Under the pieces are notes generated by a model. It saw only the letters and a program-made list of their open reading frames with translations, was not told the origin of the DNA and ran no database searches. A stretch of DNA of 39,622 bases from positions 1-39,622 of IMG/VR virus record IMGVR_UViG_3300013132_005642. One strand, given 5' to 3'. This stretch comes from a virus. The translations under genes and the position numbers were made by a program. Shown piece after piece: positions 11,962 through 20,049 of this stretch. How positions within the stretch are numbered: the stretch's first letter is position 1; every line of letters begins with the position of its first letter.

Positions 11962-12183
11962 TTATTGAGGATCTGTTAATTCCTCCTTATTCTCGGAACT
12001 AGCCTCGACATTCTCAGAAATAATCTCTGGGGTTTCAGCGATCACCTCATTTTGCTGTGCAGCCTGCATGTTTTTAAGAAGCTCAGTTATCTTTTGAATG
12101 TCCTTCATTGAAAACTGTTTCTTCTTAGGAGCTTGGTATTTTACTTTTTTACCATTTTTCTTTCTTACTCTACTCTTTGGCAT
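11962..12183 (-). CDS. Small two-part protein, basic N-terminus and acidic C-terminus
   Basis: 73 residues: MPKSRVRKKNGKKVKYQAPK is strongly basic, the middle (MKDIQKITELLKNMQAAQQ) is a predicted helix, and the tail is Glu-rich. The layout fits a nucleic-acid-binding or scaffold-like protein. Its start overlaps the end of a small membrane-protein gene by 14 bases, and thioredoxin follows 13 bases later. No family is recognised. Confidence 0.6.
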   Translation of the reverse strand: MPKSRVRKKNGKKVKYQAPKKKQFSMKDIQKITELLKNMQAAQQNEVIAETPEIISENVEASSENKEELTDPQ

Positions 12184-12340
12184 TTTTGTGTTGTTTTACG
12201 TATTCTTTAAATCTGTCGAGAAGGTATTTCCTTTCTCTTTTTTCTTCTAGATATAATCCCCTATAATAATTCATGAAAATAAAACAAACAGAAAGCAGTA
12301 GTGCTAGAAAAAATTGTGTATAGAAGCTGTATGTTTCCAT
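12170..12340 (-). CDS. Small single-pass membrane protein (56 aa)
   Basis: ATG at 12340, TAG at 12170. METYSFYTQFFLALLLSVCF begins a hydrophobic segment of about 18 residues, followed by a charged helix (LEEKRERKYLLDRFKEYVKQ). This looks like a small inner-membrane protein with an N-out, C-in topology by the positive-inside rule. It may be an Rz/i-spanin-like or accessory lysis component, but no such motif is certain. The gene is followed by a 14-base overlap into the next small gene. Confidence 0.6.
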   Translation of the reverse strand: METYSFYTQFFLALLLSVCFIFMNYYRGLYLEEKRERKYLLDRFKEYVKQHKNAKE

Positions 12341-12399
12341 CTGAACTATTTATCTAGTAGTGGTAGAAAAAGAAAAAGGTCCGATTAAGAACCAATTTT

Positions 12400-12867
12400 C
12401 TATTTACATAGGGCATCCGCAACCCTGCTAGCAATAACTCCATCTGGCTTACATCTTGGGGTATATCCCATAGATGAAACAAATCCAAGAGCAGCTCTGA
12501 GCACAGTGTTCGATTGGAATTTGGGATCTGGATTAAGATCTATATCGATATACTTGGGCTTTTGAATATCGGCTTCTTTAAGCAATTCAGCAATATCCAC
12601 GCTGAGTTCAACTTCCCTGAAAAGTCGGGTAAACTTATCATGTATTCTCGGAAATGATTTTCTATCATACAGGACGTGACCTCCCCTGCAGCTTTCATGT
12701 AACACTATTACCGTTGCATAATGAGTTAATCTTCCGGTATTATGAGAGTCGCACCCAATCAATAGATCTGAGTTTGGATTCTTTTCTAAAAAATCCCTTA
12801 AATAGTAAACAACATCCACATCTTTACCATCTCCTAATTTTCTGAATCTCCATTCTTTCTTTTCCAT
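12400..12867 (-). CDS. YkuK-type RNase H-like protein (DUF458)
   Basis: 155 residues matching the YkuK/DUF458 family of ribonuclease H-like proteins: LIGCDSH (D40), THYATVIVLH, GRGGH-like turn, an EVELSVDIAELL helix, IDIDLNPDPKFQSN and KPDGVIASRVAD. The conserved acidic residues (D40, the DLNPDP Asp, KPD) match a two-metal nuclease centre. Its natural substrate is unknown even in Bacillus. It lies downstream of a strong terminator, so it has its own transcript. Confidence 0.8.
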   Translation of the reverse strand: MEKKEWRFRKLGDGKDVDVVYYLRDFLEKNPNSDLLIGCDSHNTGRLTHYATVIVLHESCRGGHVLYDRKSFPRIHDKFTRLFREVELSVDIAELLKEADIQKPKYIDIDLNPDPKFQSNTVLRAALGFVSSMGYTPRCKPDGVIASRVADALCK

Positions 12868-12875
12868 GATTCTAT

Positions 12876-12915
12876 TTATTTAAAATAAAAGGGCCTGATC
12901 TATGACCAGGCCCTT
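12876..12915 (-). terminator. Strong Rho-independent terminator
   Basis: A perfect 9-base-pair stem (AAGGGCCTG, 12889-12897, with CAGGCCCTT, 12907-12915) and a 9-base loop, followed on the minus strand by TTTTATTTTA. It closes the small gene at 12944-13063. Confidence 0.85.
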
Positions 12916-12943
12916 CAAAGTATATTTACCATTCAATTACTTA

Positions 12944-13063
12944 TTAAAGCCTGATCCCCACCATATCCGAGTTTGTCCAAATAAATTTACCCACTGGATA
13001 TGAAGCTAAACATTCATTTAGTGATCTTGTTAGATAATTCCCTATATGTGATCTATGAGTCAT
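12944..13063 (-). CDS. Small hypothetical protein (39 aa)
   Basis: ATG at 13063, TAA at 12944; starts MTHRSHIGNYLTRSLNECLA. A GATATATA element lies 7 bases upstream and a strong terminator 28 bases downstream, so it has complete expression signals as a single-gene unit. No family is recognised. It is divergent from the plus-strand tagged gene at 13160. Confidence 0.6.
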   Translation of the reverse strand: MTHRSHIGNYLTRSLNECLASYPVGKFIWTNSDMVGIRL

Positions 13064-13070
13064 TTCTCTT

Positions 13071-13078
13071 TATATATC
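13071..13078 (-). promoter_or_regulatory. GATATATA element, 7 bases before the ATG
   Basis: A perfect motif in the divergent region between the 39-residue gene and the plus-strand tagged gene. Confidence 0.55.
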
Positions 13079-13159
13079 AGCTTTACTAAAAAGGTTCGCG
13101 TCAATAACAACAAATATAATAATTTTAGAGCTGATGATATTTGACTGGATAAATATAGT

Positions 13160-13939
13160 ATGAAAAAAGTAAAATCCTTCGTCGACTTCGTTGCAGAGTC
13201 ATCAACATATTCTAATTATGATCTCAAAAAGGATCTGGAATGGAATGAAGAAATAGCTGGAAAAATAGATGTAATAGAAGAGCTGGCTAGATCGATGAGA
13301 AACGACTACGAATGGAACAGACACGGGAGGGATTATAGAGGAGACGGTTTTGAATTCAAAATAAAAGCCAGAAATTTTCCAGACATAGATGGGATAGCAA
13401 AGAAATATGATGTGTCCCAAGATGAAGTGTGGGATTTATGGGATGATTTTCTTAACGACAATTTAAGCGGATATGCAGATGGATATGTTGGGGATAATCC
13501 CGATCTCTTTAGGGAATGGCTTCAAGTCGGTAGATCCGGAGGATGGCTCGTTTTGATAGAAGAATTGGGCCTTGATGAGGAAAGAGTTCAGGAATTAATA
13601 CAGGACGACCTCCATTATGTGAATGATGCTGCATCTGATCTTTCAGAGGAAGATATCGAGTCCCTTAATTTCCAATATAAATATAAAGACGACGAGAAGA
13701 AAAAGAAGGGATTTGGACTTCTTACATCCTTAAAAATTTCTGATCTTTCAGATGATGCTAAATATTATCTAAAGAGAAAAGACGAGACCATAGAATCATT
13801 AGAATCTATGCTGAATGAATATAAAGAGATGGAAAAGAAACTTGGAGAAATTCAAAAAGATATAGATAATTTCTGGGAAAATGCCCCAAAGAATTTTACA
13901 ACATGGGCAGAAGAAGAAATACAGGAAAGAAATATCTAG
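13160..13939 (+). CDS. Tagged acidic hypothetical protein (259 aa)
   Basis: Begins MKKVKSFVDFVAESSTYSNY; MKKVKSFVDF is the shared tag and VAE-S is a candidate head-protease site of the T4 gp21 type. The body is acidic and helical with many Asp, Glu and Trp residues, and a predicted coiled coil near 210-245 (DETIESLESMLNEYKEMEKK). It is one of few plus-strand genes. A related GATAAATATA sequence lies just upstream. The stop overlaps the convergent gene at 13936 by 4 bases. No family is recognised. Confidence 0.75.
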   Translation: MKKVKSFVDFVAESSTYSNYDLKKDLEWNEEIAGKIDVIEELARSMRNDYEWNRHGRDYRGDGFEFKIKARNFPDIDGIAKKYDVSQDEVWDLWDDFLNDNLSGYADGYVGDNPDLFREWLQVGRSGGWLVLIEELGLDEERVQELIQDDLHYVNDAASDLSEEDIESLNFQYKYKDDEKKKKGFGLLTSLKISDLSDDAKYYLKRKDETIESLESMLNEYKEMEKKLGEIQKDIDNFWENAPKNFTTWAEEEIQERNI

Positions 13940-14547
13940 ATTAATCCCAGTTCTTTCCACTGATCCTTCCAGGTGGATCCTTCCTCTATAGGTGCCTCTA
14001 AGTGAGATTCTAAGCTATGATCTTTAAAATATATTTTTCCCTGTATTGAGTCGTTAACTAGAATTTTTTTACATCCCAGAATTGACGATATGGTCGAAGA
14101 TATCAAATCATCCTTCGGAGGCTTAATTCCCAGCGTTCTATGAAATATTGAGTATATCCCTCTCCTCCCATATTTACTAAGACTATATCCCATGTAAATC
14201 CTATCAGATGAGTCAATTATTTCAGATCTGTTCTTATCACTAGAAGACAACACTCTGTTTTTAACATTCCACCATTTATCGGTCGATTCCTCGCAGATCC
14301 ATACCGGTATTTTATTAGAGACTTCTTTTAGAAAAGCAGCTTGTATATTCTCGGGCGAGTCGAATGATTCTATGAAGTTTCTCCCGTCGGATGCGTTCAT
14401 ATAATATTTACCTTCATATATTCCAGTTATCGAGATTCCGTCTGAATATATTCCATCAATATCAAAAAGACAAAGATAACCCGGGATGTTTTTTCTGTGC
14501 AATTCGGAAAAAAGATTGTTTTTTCCCCACTTTCTTTCTTTTACCAT
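13936..14547 (-). CDS. Hypothetical protein (203 aa)
   Basis: Starts MVKERKWGKNNLFSELHRKN. It contains GYLCLFDIDGIYSDGISITG and WICEESTDKWWNVKNRVLSS, which resemble small alpha-beta enzyme folds (the DIDG segment recalls restriction-type or receiver strands), but no family can be named with confidence. It is convergent with the tagged plus-strand gene (4-base overlap). The upstream gap to the tagged small protein is 35 bases on its 5' side. Confidence 0.65.
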   Translation of the reverse strand: MVKERKWGKNNLFSELHRKNIPGYLCLFDIDGIYSDGISITGIYEGKYYMNASDGRNFIESFDSPENIQAAFLKEVSNKIPVWICEESTDKWWNVKNRVLSSSDKNRSEIIDSSDRIYMGYSLSKYGRRGIYSIFHRTLGIKPPKDDLISSTISSILGCKKILVNDSIQGKIYFKDHSLESHLEAPIEEGSTWKDQWKELGLI

Positions 14548-14582
14548 AAAAATTATAGATAAAAGATCAAAAATATTTCAAA

Positions 14583-14834
14583 TTAGTAGTTAGGAGGCAG
14601 AATTCCGGCTTCGTATCGACTTCTTCCGTTTTTAAGTAAATACTCTATTTCAATCCACTGCTTTTGTGTTAGCTGTTTTCTAGTGGTTATTTGCTTCCAT
14701 AATTTGGAGAAAAATGGATTGTTATGATATTTGATATTCAGCGAGTTCCACAATCTTGTCCAGTATGGAATTTCATCATCACTGAAATATTTTCTATTAT
14801 TGGAGAATTCCTCAAAGAGTATTAAATTTTTCAT
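14583..14834 (-). CDS. Tagged hypothetical protein (83 aa)
   Basis: MKNLILFEEFSNNRKYFSDD: the first ten residues are a textbook copy of the shared tag. The rest is helical and rich in Trp, Lys and Tyr (YWTRLWNSLNIKYHNN). It lies 3 bases downstream of another tagged gene (14838-15359), so two tagged proteins are co-expressed. No family is recognised beyond the tag. Confidence 0.68.
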   Translation of the reverse strand: MKNLILFEEFSNNRKYFSDDEIPYWTRLWNSLNIKYHNNPFFSKLWKQITTRKQLTQKQWIEIEYLLKNGRSRYEAGILPPNY

Positions 14835-14837
14835 CGG

Positions 14838-15359
14838 CTATTTTACTTCTATCCATCCCTGCATGGGAGGTATTCCTAGATTTTTAGGATCTATACTAAA
14901 TGTTTTAACCACATCATTCAAAGTTTCTGAATCCATTTTAATAAGATCAAAATCGCCGGATTCATAGTCATCAAATCCCTCGCCAACTTTTAATGTTGAA
15001 ACGTTATCATTCACATACCTCTCTATAACATCTGCAGTGACCTCGAAATTATCATAGTCATAATCATAATCAGGATTCCCGTCTTCATCCTTACCAATAT
15101 AACTCATTTCCACCTCACCGTAATCATACAGATCGCTTTTTTCTATATGACCACAATAAAAAGCATAATGGTCTTCGGTTCCTTTTTTCTTGAGAATGAC
15201 CATTTCAACATTCTTTTTGGGCCCATAAGCCACATGAAAATATTCGTTAGACTTAGGTTCTATTGGGGTAGTAGTATCTGGCTCCTTTTGATTCCATGGT
15301 GCACTTGGGTCATACTCTGTCCCTGGAGGATAATTTTCGTATAGGATAAGGTGTTTCAT
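14838..15359 (-). CDS. Tagged acidic hypothetical protein (173 aa)
   Basis: The ATG at 15359 is chosen over one 15 bases upstream because it opens with the tag MKHLILYENYPPGTEYDPSA, and a GATATATA element ends 5 bases before it. The tag is followed by a Pro/Asp-rich linker and a beta-rich domain (VEMVILKKKGTEDHYAFYCG). A run of Asp-Tyr repeats (PDYDYDYDNFE, about 107-117) stands out. No family is recognised. Likely a virion or head-internal protein by analogy with the other tagged genes. Confidence 0.72.
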   Translation of the reverse strand: MKHLILYENYPPGTEYDPSAPWNQKEPDTTTPIEPKSNEYFHVAYGPKKNVEMVILKKKGTEDHYAFYCGHIEKSDLYDYGEVEMSYIGKDEDGNPDYDYDYDNFEVTADVIERYVNDNVSTLKVGEGFDDYESGDFDLIKMDSETLNDVVKTFSIDPKNLGIPPMQGWIEVK

Positions 15360-15364
15360 TACAC

Positions 15365-15372
15365 TATATATC
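15365..15372 (-). promoter_or_regulatory. GATATATA element, 5 bases before the tagged gene
   Basis: A perfect motif; at this spacing transcription starting a few bases downstream would give an almost leaderless mRNA. Confidence 0.55.
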
Positions 15373-15467
15373 AAAGTAAATTCTTTGAAGTGTGATTTAT
15401 TACAACTACGCGACGAAAATAAAATGCCATATTTATTTTAGCAATTAAAGTAAATATGTTTATATTT

Positions 15468-15544
15468 TGGTGATCCGGGAGGGATTCGAACCCCCGACCC
15501 ACAGCTTAGAAGGCTGTTGCTCTATCCAACTGAGCTACCGGACC
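15468..15544 (-). tRNA. tRNA-Arg (TCT)
   Basis: Acceptor GGTCCGG/CCGGATC, loop CTTCTAA, T arm GGGGG-TTCGAAT-CCCTC and encoded CCA. It is isolated from the main tRNA cluster, between a tagged gene and Thg1, and reads AGA, a codon frequent in this window. Confidence 0.92.
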
Positions 15545-15593
15545 ATTTATTGTTTAGAAAATACTGAATGTATTGAGCTATTGAAATCACTGA

Positions 15594-16514
15594 TTATTCA
15601 TTGAATTTCATTTTTGATAAGATAAAGCTTCTATCCTGAGTGAAGATAGGAGTTTCAACAGAGACCCAAAATGATCTCTCAAAAAGATCCACCTTCGAGG
15701 AATCACCTAAAAGTTCTACTGCCTGCCTGGCCATTACTGCTTCACATGAATCTGACAGTCCTATAGCTTCCCCCTCTCCCTTAGTTCCTTTTTCTCTTTT
15801 GTAGAGTACACTTGCTTTAACTATAGCTGCTCCTCTCTTAAATCGAGTTGGATAGTCATTCCAATTAACTCCTTTTTCAGAGAACATCATTTCCTGCATT
15901 TCAGACCCGGATTTGCCCTGAAGTTGCTTGTGGGAAAACATAGACTGAGCCGCCATAGAAACGCTGTTTCTTGTGGCATCCTGCTGTCTCCATATAAAAT
16001 AGTTCGCAACCTCTTCGGCTTCTGGAATAATAAAAACGCGAGAATCGAAGGTGGCGAGCTTCTTGTTTAGGACCTCACTTGATATTGTCATATCATATGC
16101 AGTAGGTCCATGTTCTAAGGGGTCCACATTTATGTTCCAATATTCCCTCTGCATTCTAAGCTGGTTGAATTTTGCTGTTGCTAGAGAAGCCGAGATGGAG
16201 CATATCTTCTGAAGGTTGTTATCGAACCACGGAGATGTGTCCAGCGTATCATAATCCGTGACCAGTATGCTGATTTCATCGGATTGGACATATCCCAATT
16301 TTGCTCCCTGAATATTCTCGCAGAGAAATTTAGTGGTTTCGTCCATATCGTCAGAAAGTCCGGTATCGTAAGGTCTTTTCAACCCCTTGGTATACGAGTG
16401 AAAAGCTTTCCCGTCAATTCTCAAGAGAATATTTGTTCTCCTCGGAATGTTGATTCTATATCTGTCCTCGTAATAGGACTTCATCCTATCGCCTAATGAA
16501 TCTTTAGTTGCCAT
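15594..16514 (-). CDS. Thg1-like tRNA 3'-5' polymerase (tRNA-His guanylyltransferase family)
   Basis: 306 residues. LLRIDGKAFHSYTKGLKRPYD (D34) and KLGYVQSDEISIL (D79, E80) are the metal-binding motifs of the Thg1 palm domain. The following residues (ASLATAKFNQL) continue the family pattern. Thg1-type enzymes add nucleotides to tRNA 5' ends in the 3'-5' direction. Bacterial and phage members mainly repair 5'-truncated tRNAs. No tRNA-His gene is in the window, so a repair role for phage or host tRNAs is the better guess. It precedes tRNA-Arg(TCT) and follows the AAA ATPase gene by 3 bases. Confidence 0.88.
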   Translation of the reverse strand: MATKDSLGDRMKSYYEDRYRINIPRRTNILLRIDGKAFHSYTKGLKRPYDTGLSDDMDETTKFLCENIQGAKLGYVQSDEISILVTDYDTLDTSPWFDNNLQKICSISASLATAKFNQLRMQREYWNINVDPLEHGPTAYDMTISSEVLNKKLATFDSRVFIIPEAEEVANYFIWRQQDATRNSVSMAAQSMFSHKQLQGKSGSEMQEMMFSEKGVNWNDYPTRFKRGAAIVKASVLYKREKGTKGEGEAIGLSDSCEAVMARQAVELLGDSSKVDLFERSFWVSVETPIFTQDRSFILSKMKFNE

Positions 16515-16517
16515 TTT

Positions 16518-17597
16518 TTAAATTGAATATGAATAAAATACCCCATTTTTTCCGGCAACAGATTTGAATTTAAGAATTTCCATTACCTCATACTCCTTGT
16601 AGCCTTTTTTGCCAGGAGTTCCCTCTTCTACCGCTTTAGAAATCTGAACGGTATGGCTGTCTATAACATCGTTAATCTCGCCAAAGTATTTTTTATTGAT
16701 GTATAGGGAATCTCCTATTGAGTGTTCTTTGGAGAGATATAAAGGAGAGACATTGGCCTCTGAAAATATCTTCTCTTCCCTGTGCTTTCCTAATTTGTCT
16801 TTGGCGATCCTATAAACATCATGGCTTCCTCTAACCTTAGAGACATTGAAGACGCTTTCGAATACATCAGGAGCTTCCTGATGAATATTAACTTCCTGTA
16901 CCACCGCGGAAACTATATCAACTGTAATTAGTTCCAGCTGGGATATGAATTTAATGGTTTCATCTTTAAACTCTGGAAAATTTAGCTTATCCTCTACAAT
17001 CTCAAGAATGTTTTTCAATGTGAGATTGGAGAAGGTCTTAATATAACGGATTCTTCCTGGTCTCTGGATTAGGTTATCGTTTACGCGGAGGCTATTAGTG
17101 GTCAGAAGAAAGACCTTGCGGAACTCATTATTAAGTGCTCCGTCCATAATGGTGAGCATAGAATCGTCACCATTTTTAAAGATCTTTTCATATTCATCAA
17201 AAAATATAATCACGTCCTGCTCGATGTCCGCAATGAATTCCGCAACATTAGACATGTTCTCGAAAGCTTGATTGATCAAAATTACCGGGAGATTCAGTTC
17301 ATTACAGATCTGTTTAGCTGTAACCGTTTTCCCTGTACCTTTAATTCCGTTCAATAGAACCCCGAGATTGGTGTTCCCATATTGATATGTTCGTTTAACC
17401 CTATCGATCAGGCTTCTTTCGAGTCCATAGATCTTATAGGGAAATTCAAATTTTTCTTCGATCATCTCTAGATAATATCCAAACATTGATTGGCCTATGA
17501 GATAAACTGCTGCTGGCAATTTCTCTACTTGGTGTGAAAATTTTTCGGGCGAATAGATCTCTCCATTTACTCCCCATACTCTTTTTACCGCTTGCAT
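16518..17597 (-). CDS. AAA+ ATPase (BCS1-like)
   Basis: 359 residues. Walker A GIKGTGKT (84-91), Walker B IIFFDEYE (130-137), sensor 1 LLTTNS (about 164-169) and Arg finger region QRPGRIR (178-184) are intact. The Leu-rich lid follows. The first 70 residues form a unique N-terminal region. It would remodel or thread a protein or nucleic acid complex using ATP; the partner is unknown. It lies 3 bases upstream of Thg1, so the pair may work on tRNA. A TACATTTG host-type box lies 23 bases before its ATG. Confidence 0.85.
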   Translation of the reverse strand: MQAVKRVWGVNGEIYSPEKFSHQVEKLPAAVYLIGQSMFGYYLEMIEEKFEFPYKIYGLERSLIDRVKRTYQYGNTNLGVLLNGIKGTGKTVTAKQICNELNLPVILINQAFENMSNVAEFIADIEQDVIIFFDEYEKIFKNGDDSMLTIMDGALNNEFRKVFLLTTNSLRVNDNLIQRPGRIRYIKTFSNLTLKNILEIVEDKLNFPEFKDETIKFISQLELITVDIVSAVVQEVNIHQEAPDVFESVFNVSKVRGSHDVYRIAKDKLGKHREEKIFSEANVSPLYLSKEHSIGDSLYINKKYFGEINDVIDSHTVQISKAVEEGTPGKKGYKEYEVMEILKFKSVAGKNGVFYSYSI

Positions 17598-17620
17598 TTC
17601 GATTATATTTTTTGAGAATG

Positions 17621-17628
17621 CAAATGTA
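17621..17628 (-). promoter_or_regulatory. Bacteroidota-type -7 box (TACATTTG)
   Basis: TACATTTGCATTC on the minus strand, 23 bases before the AAA ATPase ATG. It would drive the AAA ATPase-Thg1-tRNA-Arg unit. Confidence 0.6.
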
Positions 17629-17675
17629 CGAAATCCCTCAATAGGAAAAAAATAAATTTGGAGAAATATTTTAGG

Positions 17676-17683
17676 GATATATA
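17676..17683 (+). promoter_or_regulatory. GATATATA element, plus strand, 4 bases before the ATG
   Basis: A perfect motif in the plus orientation, directly before the flavoprotein start. It supports the ATG at 17688 over the upstream TTG at 17658. Confidence 0.5.
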
Positions 17684-17687
17684 CAGA

Positions 17688-18440
17688 ATGAAGAACACCG
17701 AAGCACTTATAGATTATCTCTCAACGAAAAAGAGGGTTTTGTTTCTAACCACATCAAATAGATGGGAGGGATCAGAAGAAACCCCCAAGTCTACCATATT
17801 AGCATATCAAATTCAGGAAAATTTAAAAAATTCCACTGAAGTAGTTCTTTTGGAGGTACCAAAACTCAAGATTTATCCGTGTGAAGGAAACGTTTCCACA
17901 GCAAAAGGAAACTCGTGCGGTCTTAAAGATGCTTTGCTTAAGGATAAGGATAAAAATCCCAGTGGATTACACAGATGCTGGGCGTCCATAAATAATGAGG
18001 ACGACGAGCTCTGGAAGATTTCTAAGGAACTATTCGAGTCGGATGCCGTCGTATTTTTTATAAGTGTAAGATGGGGACAGGCAAATTCATTCTATCAAAA
18101 ATTAATAGAGAGACTTAACTGGATAGAAAATATGAAAACCACACTGGGGGAAAAGAATTCTGTGGAAGGCATAGATGCGGGATGCGTGGTTATAGGACAA
18201 AATTGGAATGGCGAGAATGTCATGGAAACTCAAAGAAAAGTATACGAATTCTATGGATTCAATACTCCGGACGAATTATTCGTTCAGTGGCAATTCACAG
18301 ATGACGAAAACGACGAATCCCAGGAATCATATAAAGAAGCTCCTAAGTCATTTGGAAAATATTTTGATATATCCCTTTCTATAATTTTTAAAGAAGCCAA
18401 AAGGATAATAGCAAGGCTATCCGATTTTCTGAAAATATAA
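17688..18440 (+). CDS. NAD(P)H-dependent FMN reductase / flavodoxin-like protein
   Basis: About 250 residues. RVLFLTTSNRWEGSEETPKS forms the first strand and phosphate-binding loop of a flavodoxin-like fold. Next come LLEVPKLKIYPCEGNVSTAK with a Cys, a SDAVVFFISVRWGQAN segment with a Gly-Gln-Ala, and Trp-rich NWIENMK. This matches NADPH-dependent FMN reductase-type proteins with a Cys-x-Gly-Asn-x-Ser motif. It would use FMN and NAD(P)H for redox chemistry. The start is set by the GATATATA element. It is a single plus-strand gene, ending directly against the convergent gene at 18441. Confidence 0.75.
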   Translation: MKNTEALIDYLSTKKRVLFLTTSNRWEGSEETPKSTILAYQIQENLKNSTEVVLLEVPKLKIYPCEGNVSTAKGNSCGLKDALLKDKDKNPSGLHRCWASINNEDDELWKISKELFESDAVVFFISVRWGQANSFYQKLIERLNWIENMKTTLGEKNSVEGIDAGCVVIGQNWNGENVMETQRKVYEFYGFNTPDELFVQWQFTDDENDESQESYKEAPKSFGKYFDISLSIIFKEAKRIIARLSDFLKI

Positions 18441-18725
18441 TCAGATATTTTTATAAAGATCGTGCGTGTCTATATTTGAATAGGTCTTCACTATTTTTCT
18501 CACATCTTCTCCGCATTTTTGTACCATATTTACTCGGTCCTCCATGCTCATATTTTCGTCGCTCTGAAGCTCCCATATTTTATCCATCATCGCGGACATA
18601 AATATTTTAATAGCTGCTCTGAATCCACCTTCGGAATAATTAGGCTTATCACCAATGCTGGCTTCAAATTCCCAAAGTGTCAATTCAATTTCCTCCAATA
18701 TTGGACTAATTTTTTCTCCTATCAT
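18441..18725 (-). CDS. Helical hypothetical protein (94 aa)
   Basis: Starts MIGEKISPILEEIELTLWEF and appears entirely helical, with acidic and amphipathic stretches (MSAMMDKIWELQSDENMSME). Its start overlaps the HD hydrolase stop by 4 bases, so it is translated with that gene and may regulate it. No family is recognised. It is convergent with the flavoprotein gene, with no bases between the two stops. Confidence 0.65.
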   Translation of the reverse strand: MIGEKISPILEEIELTLWEFEASIGDKPNYSEGGFRAAIKIFMSAMMDKIWELQSDENMSMEDRVNMVQKCGEDVRKIVKTYSNIDTHDLYKNI

Positions 18726-19234
18726 GACTCTAGTGTTCTTCTAATGTGAGCAAAAATTTCTTCGTAGAGAGGGGTGTAAAGTTTTTTCTCAAAATTAATG
18801 TTTTCTTTCTTGTATAGAGAAATCATTTTTCCGCCTTTCATTTTGGAATATTCAATATTTGCTACTCTGTCACATAATTTGACAAATGTAGCGAAAGGTG
18901 CGTTTCGTATTCCCAGATAGTACTTCTCGTTAGCTCTCTCGGCTCTATTCTTTCCTTTCTCGTTGGTTAGAGCATAAGCAATTTCTGCAACTTCCTCCGT
19001 CGTGTTGGATTTAACATCATTATAGGTTTGTCTAGTGTCTTCGATCGTATCATGTACCCAACAACCAGCTAAAACAATATCCTGATATTCGACAGGAACC
19101 AGATGGATAAACTTTTTGGCTGCATCCCTAACCATCTGAAGGTGAAATGAGTAAGGCTGATCATCATAAAAATGATTTGTTGATGAGTGGCAATATTCTG
19201 CATATTTTCTTGCTTTGACTTCTATTGGTCCCAT
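18722..19234 (-). CDS. HD-domain hydrolase, MESH1/SpoT-like
   Basis: 170 residues. H31 (YSFHL), H61-D62 in GCWVHDTIEDT, E65-D66, and D122 in KLCDRVANIE line up with the Mn-binding and catalytic residues of MESH1 and the SpoT hydrolase domain. The family removes pyrophosphate from (p)ppGpp. In a phage it could lower alarmone levels to keep transcription and translation going, or cut a cyclic or alarmone-like signal of a defence system. A TATATTTG host-type box lies 26 bases before the ATG. Activity on other nucleotides is possible. Confidence 0.82.
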   Translation of the reverse strand: MGPIEVKARKYAEYCHSSTNHFYDDQPYSFHLQMVRDAAKKFIHLVPVEYQDIVLAGCWVHDTIEDTRQTYNDVKSNTTEEVAEIAYALTNEKGKNRAERANEKYYLGIRNAPFATFVKLCDRVANIEYSKMKGGKMISLYKKENINFEKKLYTPLYEEIFAHIRRTLES

Positions 19235-19260
19235 AGATATTTTTGTTTTTGATTATTTCG

Positions 19261-19268
19261 CAAATATA
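19261..19268 (-). promoter_or_regulatory. Bacteroidota-type -7 box (TATATTTG)
   Basis: TATATTTGCG on the minus strand, 26 bases before the HD hydrolase ATG. Confidence 0.6.
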
Positions 19269-19377
19269 GAAAATTAAAATTAGAACCCAAATTCTTAACT
19301 TTCAAGCTTCTAAATAATTATAAATCAATTAATTAAGGACACCTTCATATATATGCGAGTTATAAGTAATAAAAAGA

Positions 19378-19686
19378 CTAGCCAATTCCAAAAAAACTAA
19401 AGTCGTCTTTATCAACATTTTCTCTTAAATACTTTATTTCATCATCAGAAAGATTATGTATAGCCCATTTGGCACCATTTATAAAAGCTCCTTGTTTAGT
19501 CATAGTCCCAAAAGTTTTAAGAGAATATGCAGCATCACTTATTTTAAGATTTATATCTTCTAATTTAGAATCTTTTTGTTTTTTTGAAAACCAACCCTCA
19601 TTAGTCTTTTTACTACTTATAACATCAGATATATTCAAGTTTTCTTGATGTTCGCTGAAACTTTCAATGTGTTTATTATTTTTCAT
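19378..19686 (-). CDS. Hypothetical protein with divergent tag (102 aa)
   Basis: MKNNKHIESFSEHQENLNIS has the aromatic and Glu spacing of the shared tag (MK..HIESF..HQE) but is a weaker match. The rest is Lys/Ser-rich with a helical C-terminal half (DDEIKYLRENVDKDDFSFFG). No family is recognised. Its DNA is very A+T-rich compared with neighbours. The variant motif AATATATACA precedes it by about 22 bases. Confidence 0.55.
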   Translation of the reverse strand: MKNNKHIESFSEHQENLNISDVISSKKTNEGWFSKKQKDSKLEDINLKISDAAYSLKTFGTMTKQGAFINGAKWAIHNLSDDEIKYLRENVDKDDFSFFGIG

Positions 19687-19747
19687 CTTCGTAAATTATT
19701 TTTTATGTATATATTAAAAATGAAAACCTAAATATATCTGAGGAACG

Positions 19748-19987
19748 TTAGCAGCCATTTATACGTCTATCAATATCGTGTAACTTTTCAACTTCACCTG
19801 TCTTAACAGCCTGTTCGTATGCAAAATCATAAAGCTCTACTAATAAATCTTTATAAATTTCAACTACCATTCTCTCCTGAACATCAGTTGTTTCATCAAA
19901 ACGGCTGCTAACAGCAGATATATTCAATGCCGAGTTTTTCGGCTCATTTACTTTTCTGCTCTTAAATAACTTTTGTATCCAATTCAT
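19748..19987 (-). CDS. Small hypothetical protein (79 aa)
   Basis: Starts MNWIQKLFKSRKVNEPKNSA: an amphipathic N-terminal helix, then a Ser/Asn linker and a helical acidic part (YKDLLVELYDFAYEQAVKTG). It could associate with membrane through the N-terminus. The family is unknown. It sits between two A+T-rich intergenic stretches, and a GATATATTTA variant lies about 28 bases upstream. Confidence 0.55.
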   Translation of the reverse strand: MNWIQKLFKSRKVNEPKNSALNISAVSSRFDETTDVQERMVVEIYKDLLVELYDFAYEQAVKTGEVEKLHDIDRRINGC

Positions 19988-20049
19988 AATTTTGTTCTTT
20001 TAATTCGGCACTAAATATATCTGCAAAACGTTATGTTTAATTGAAACGG

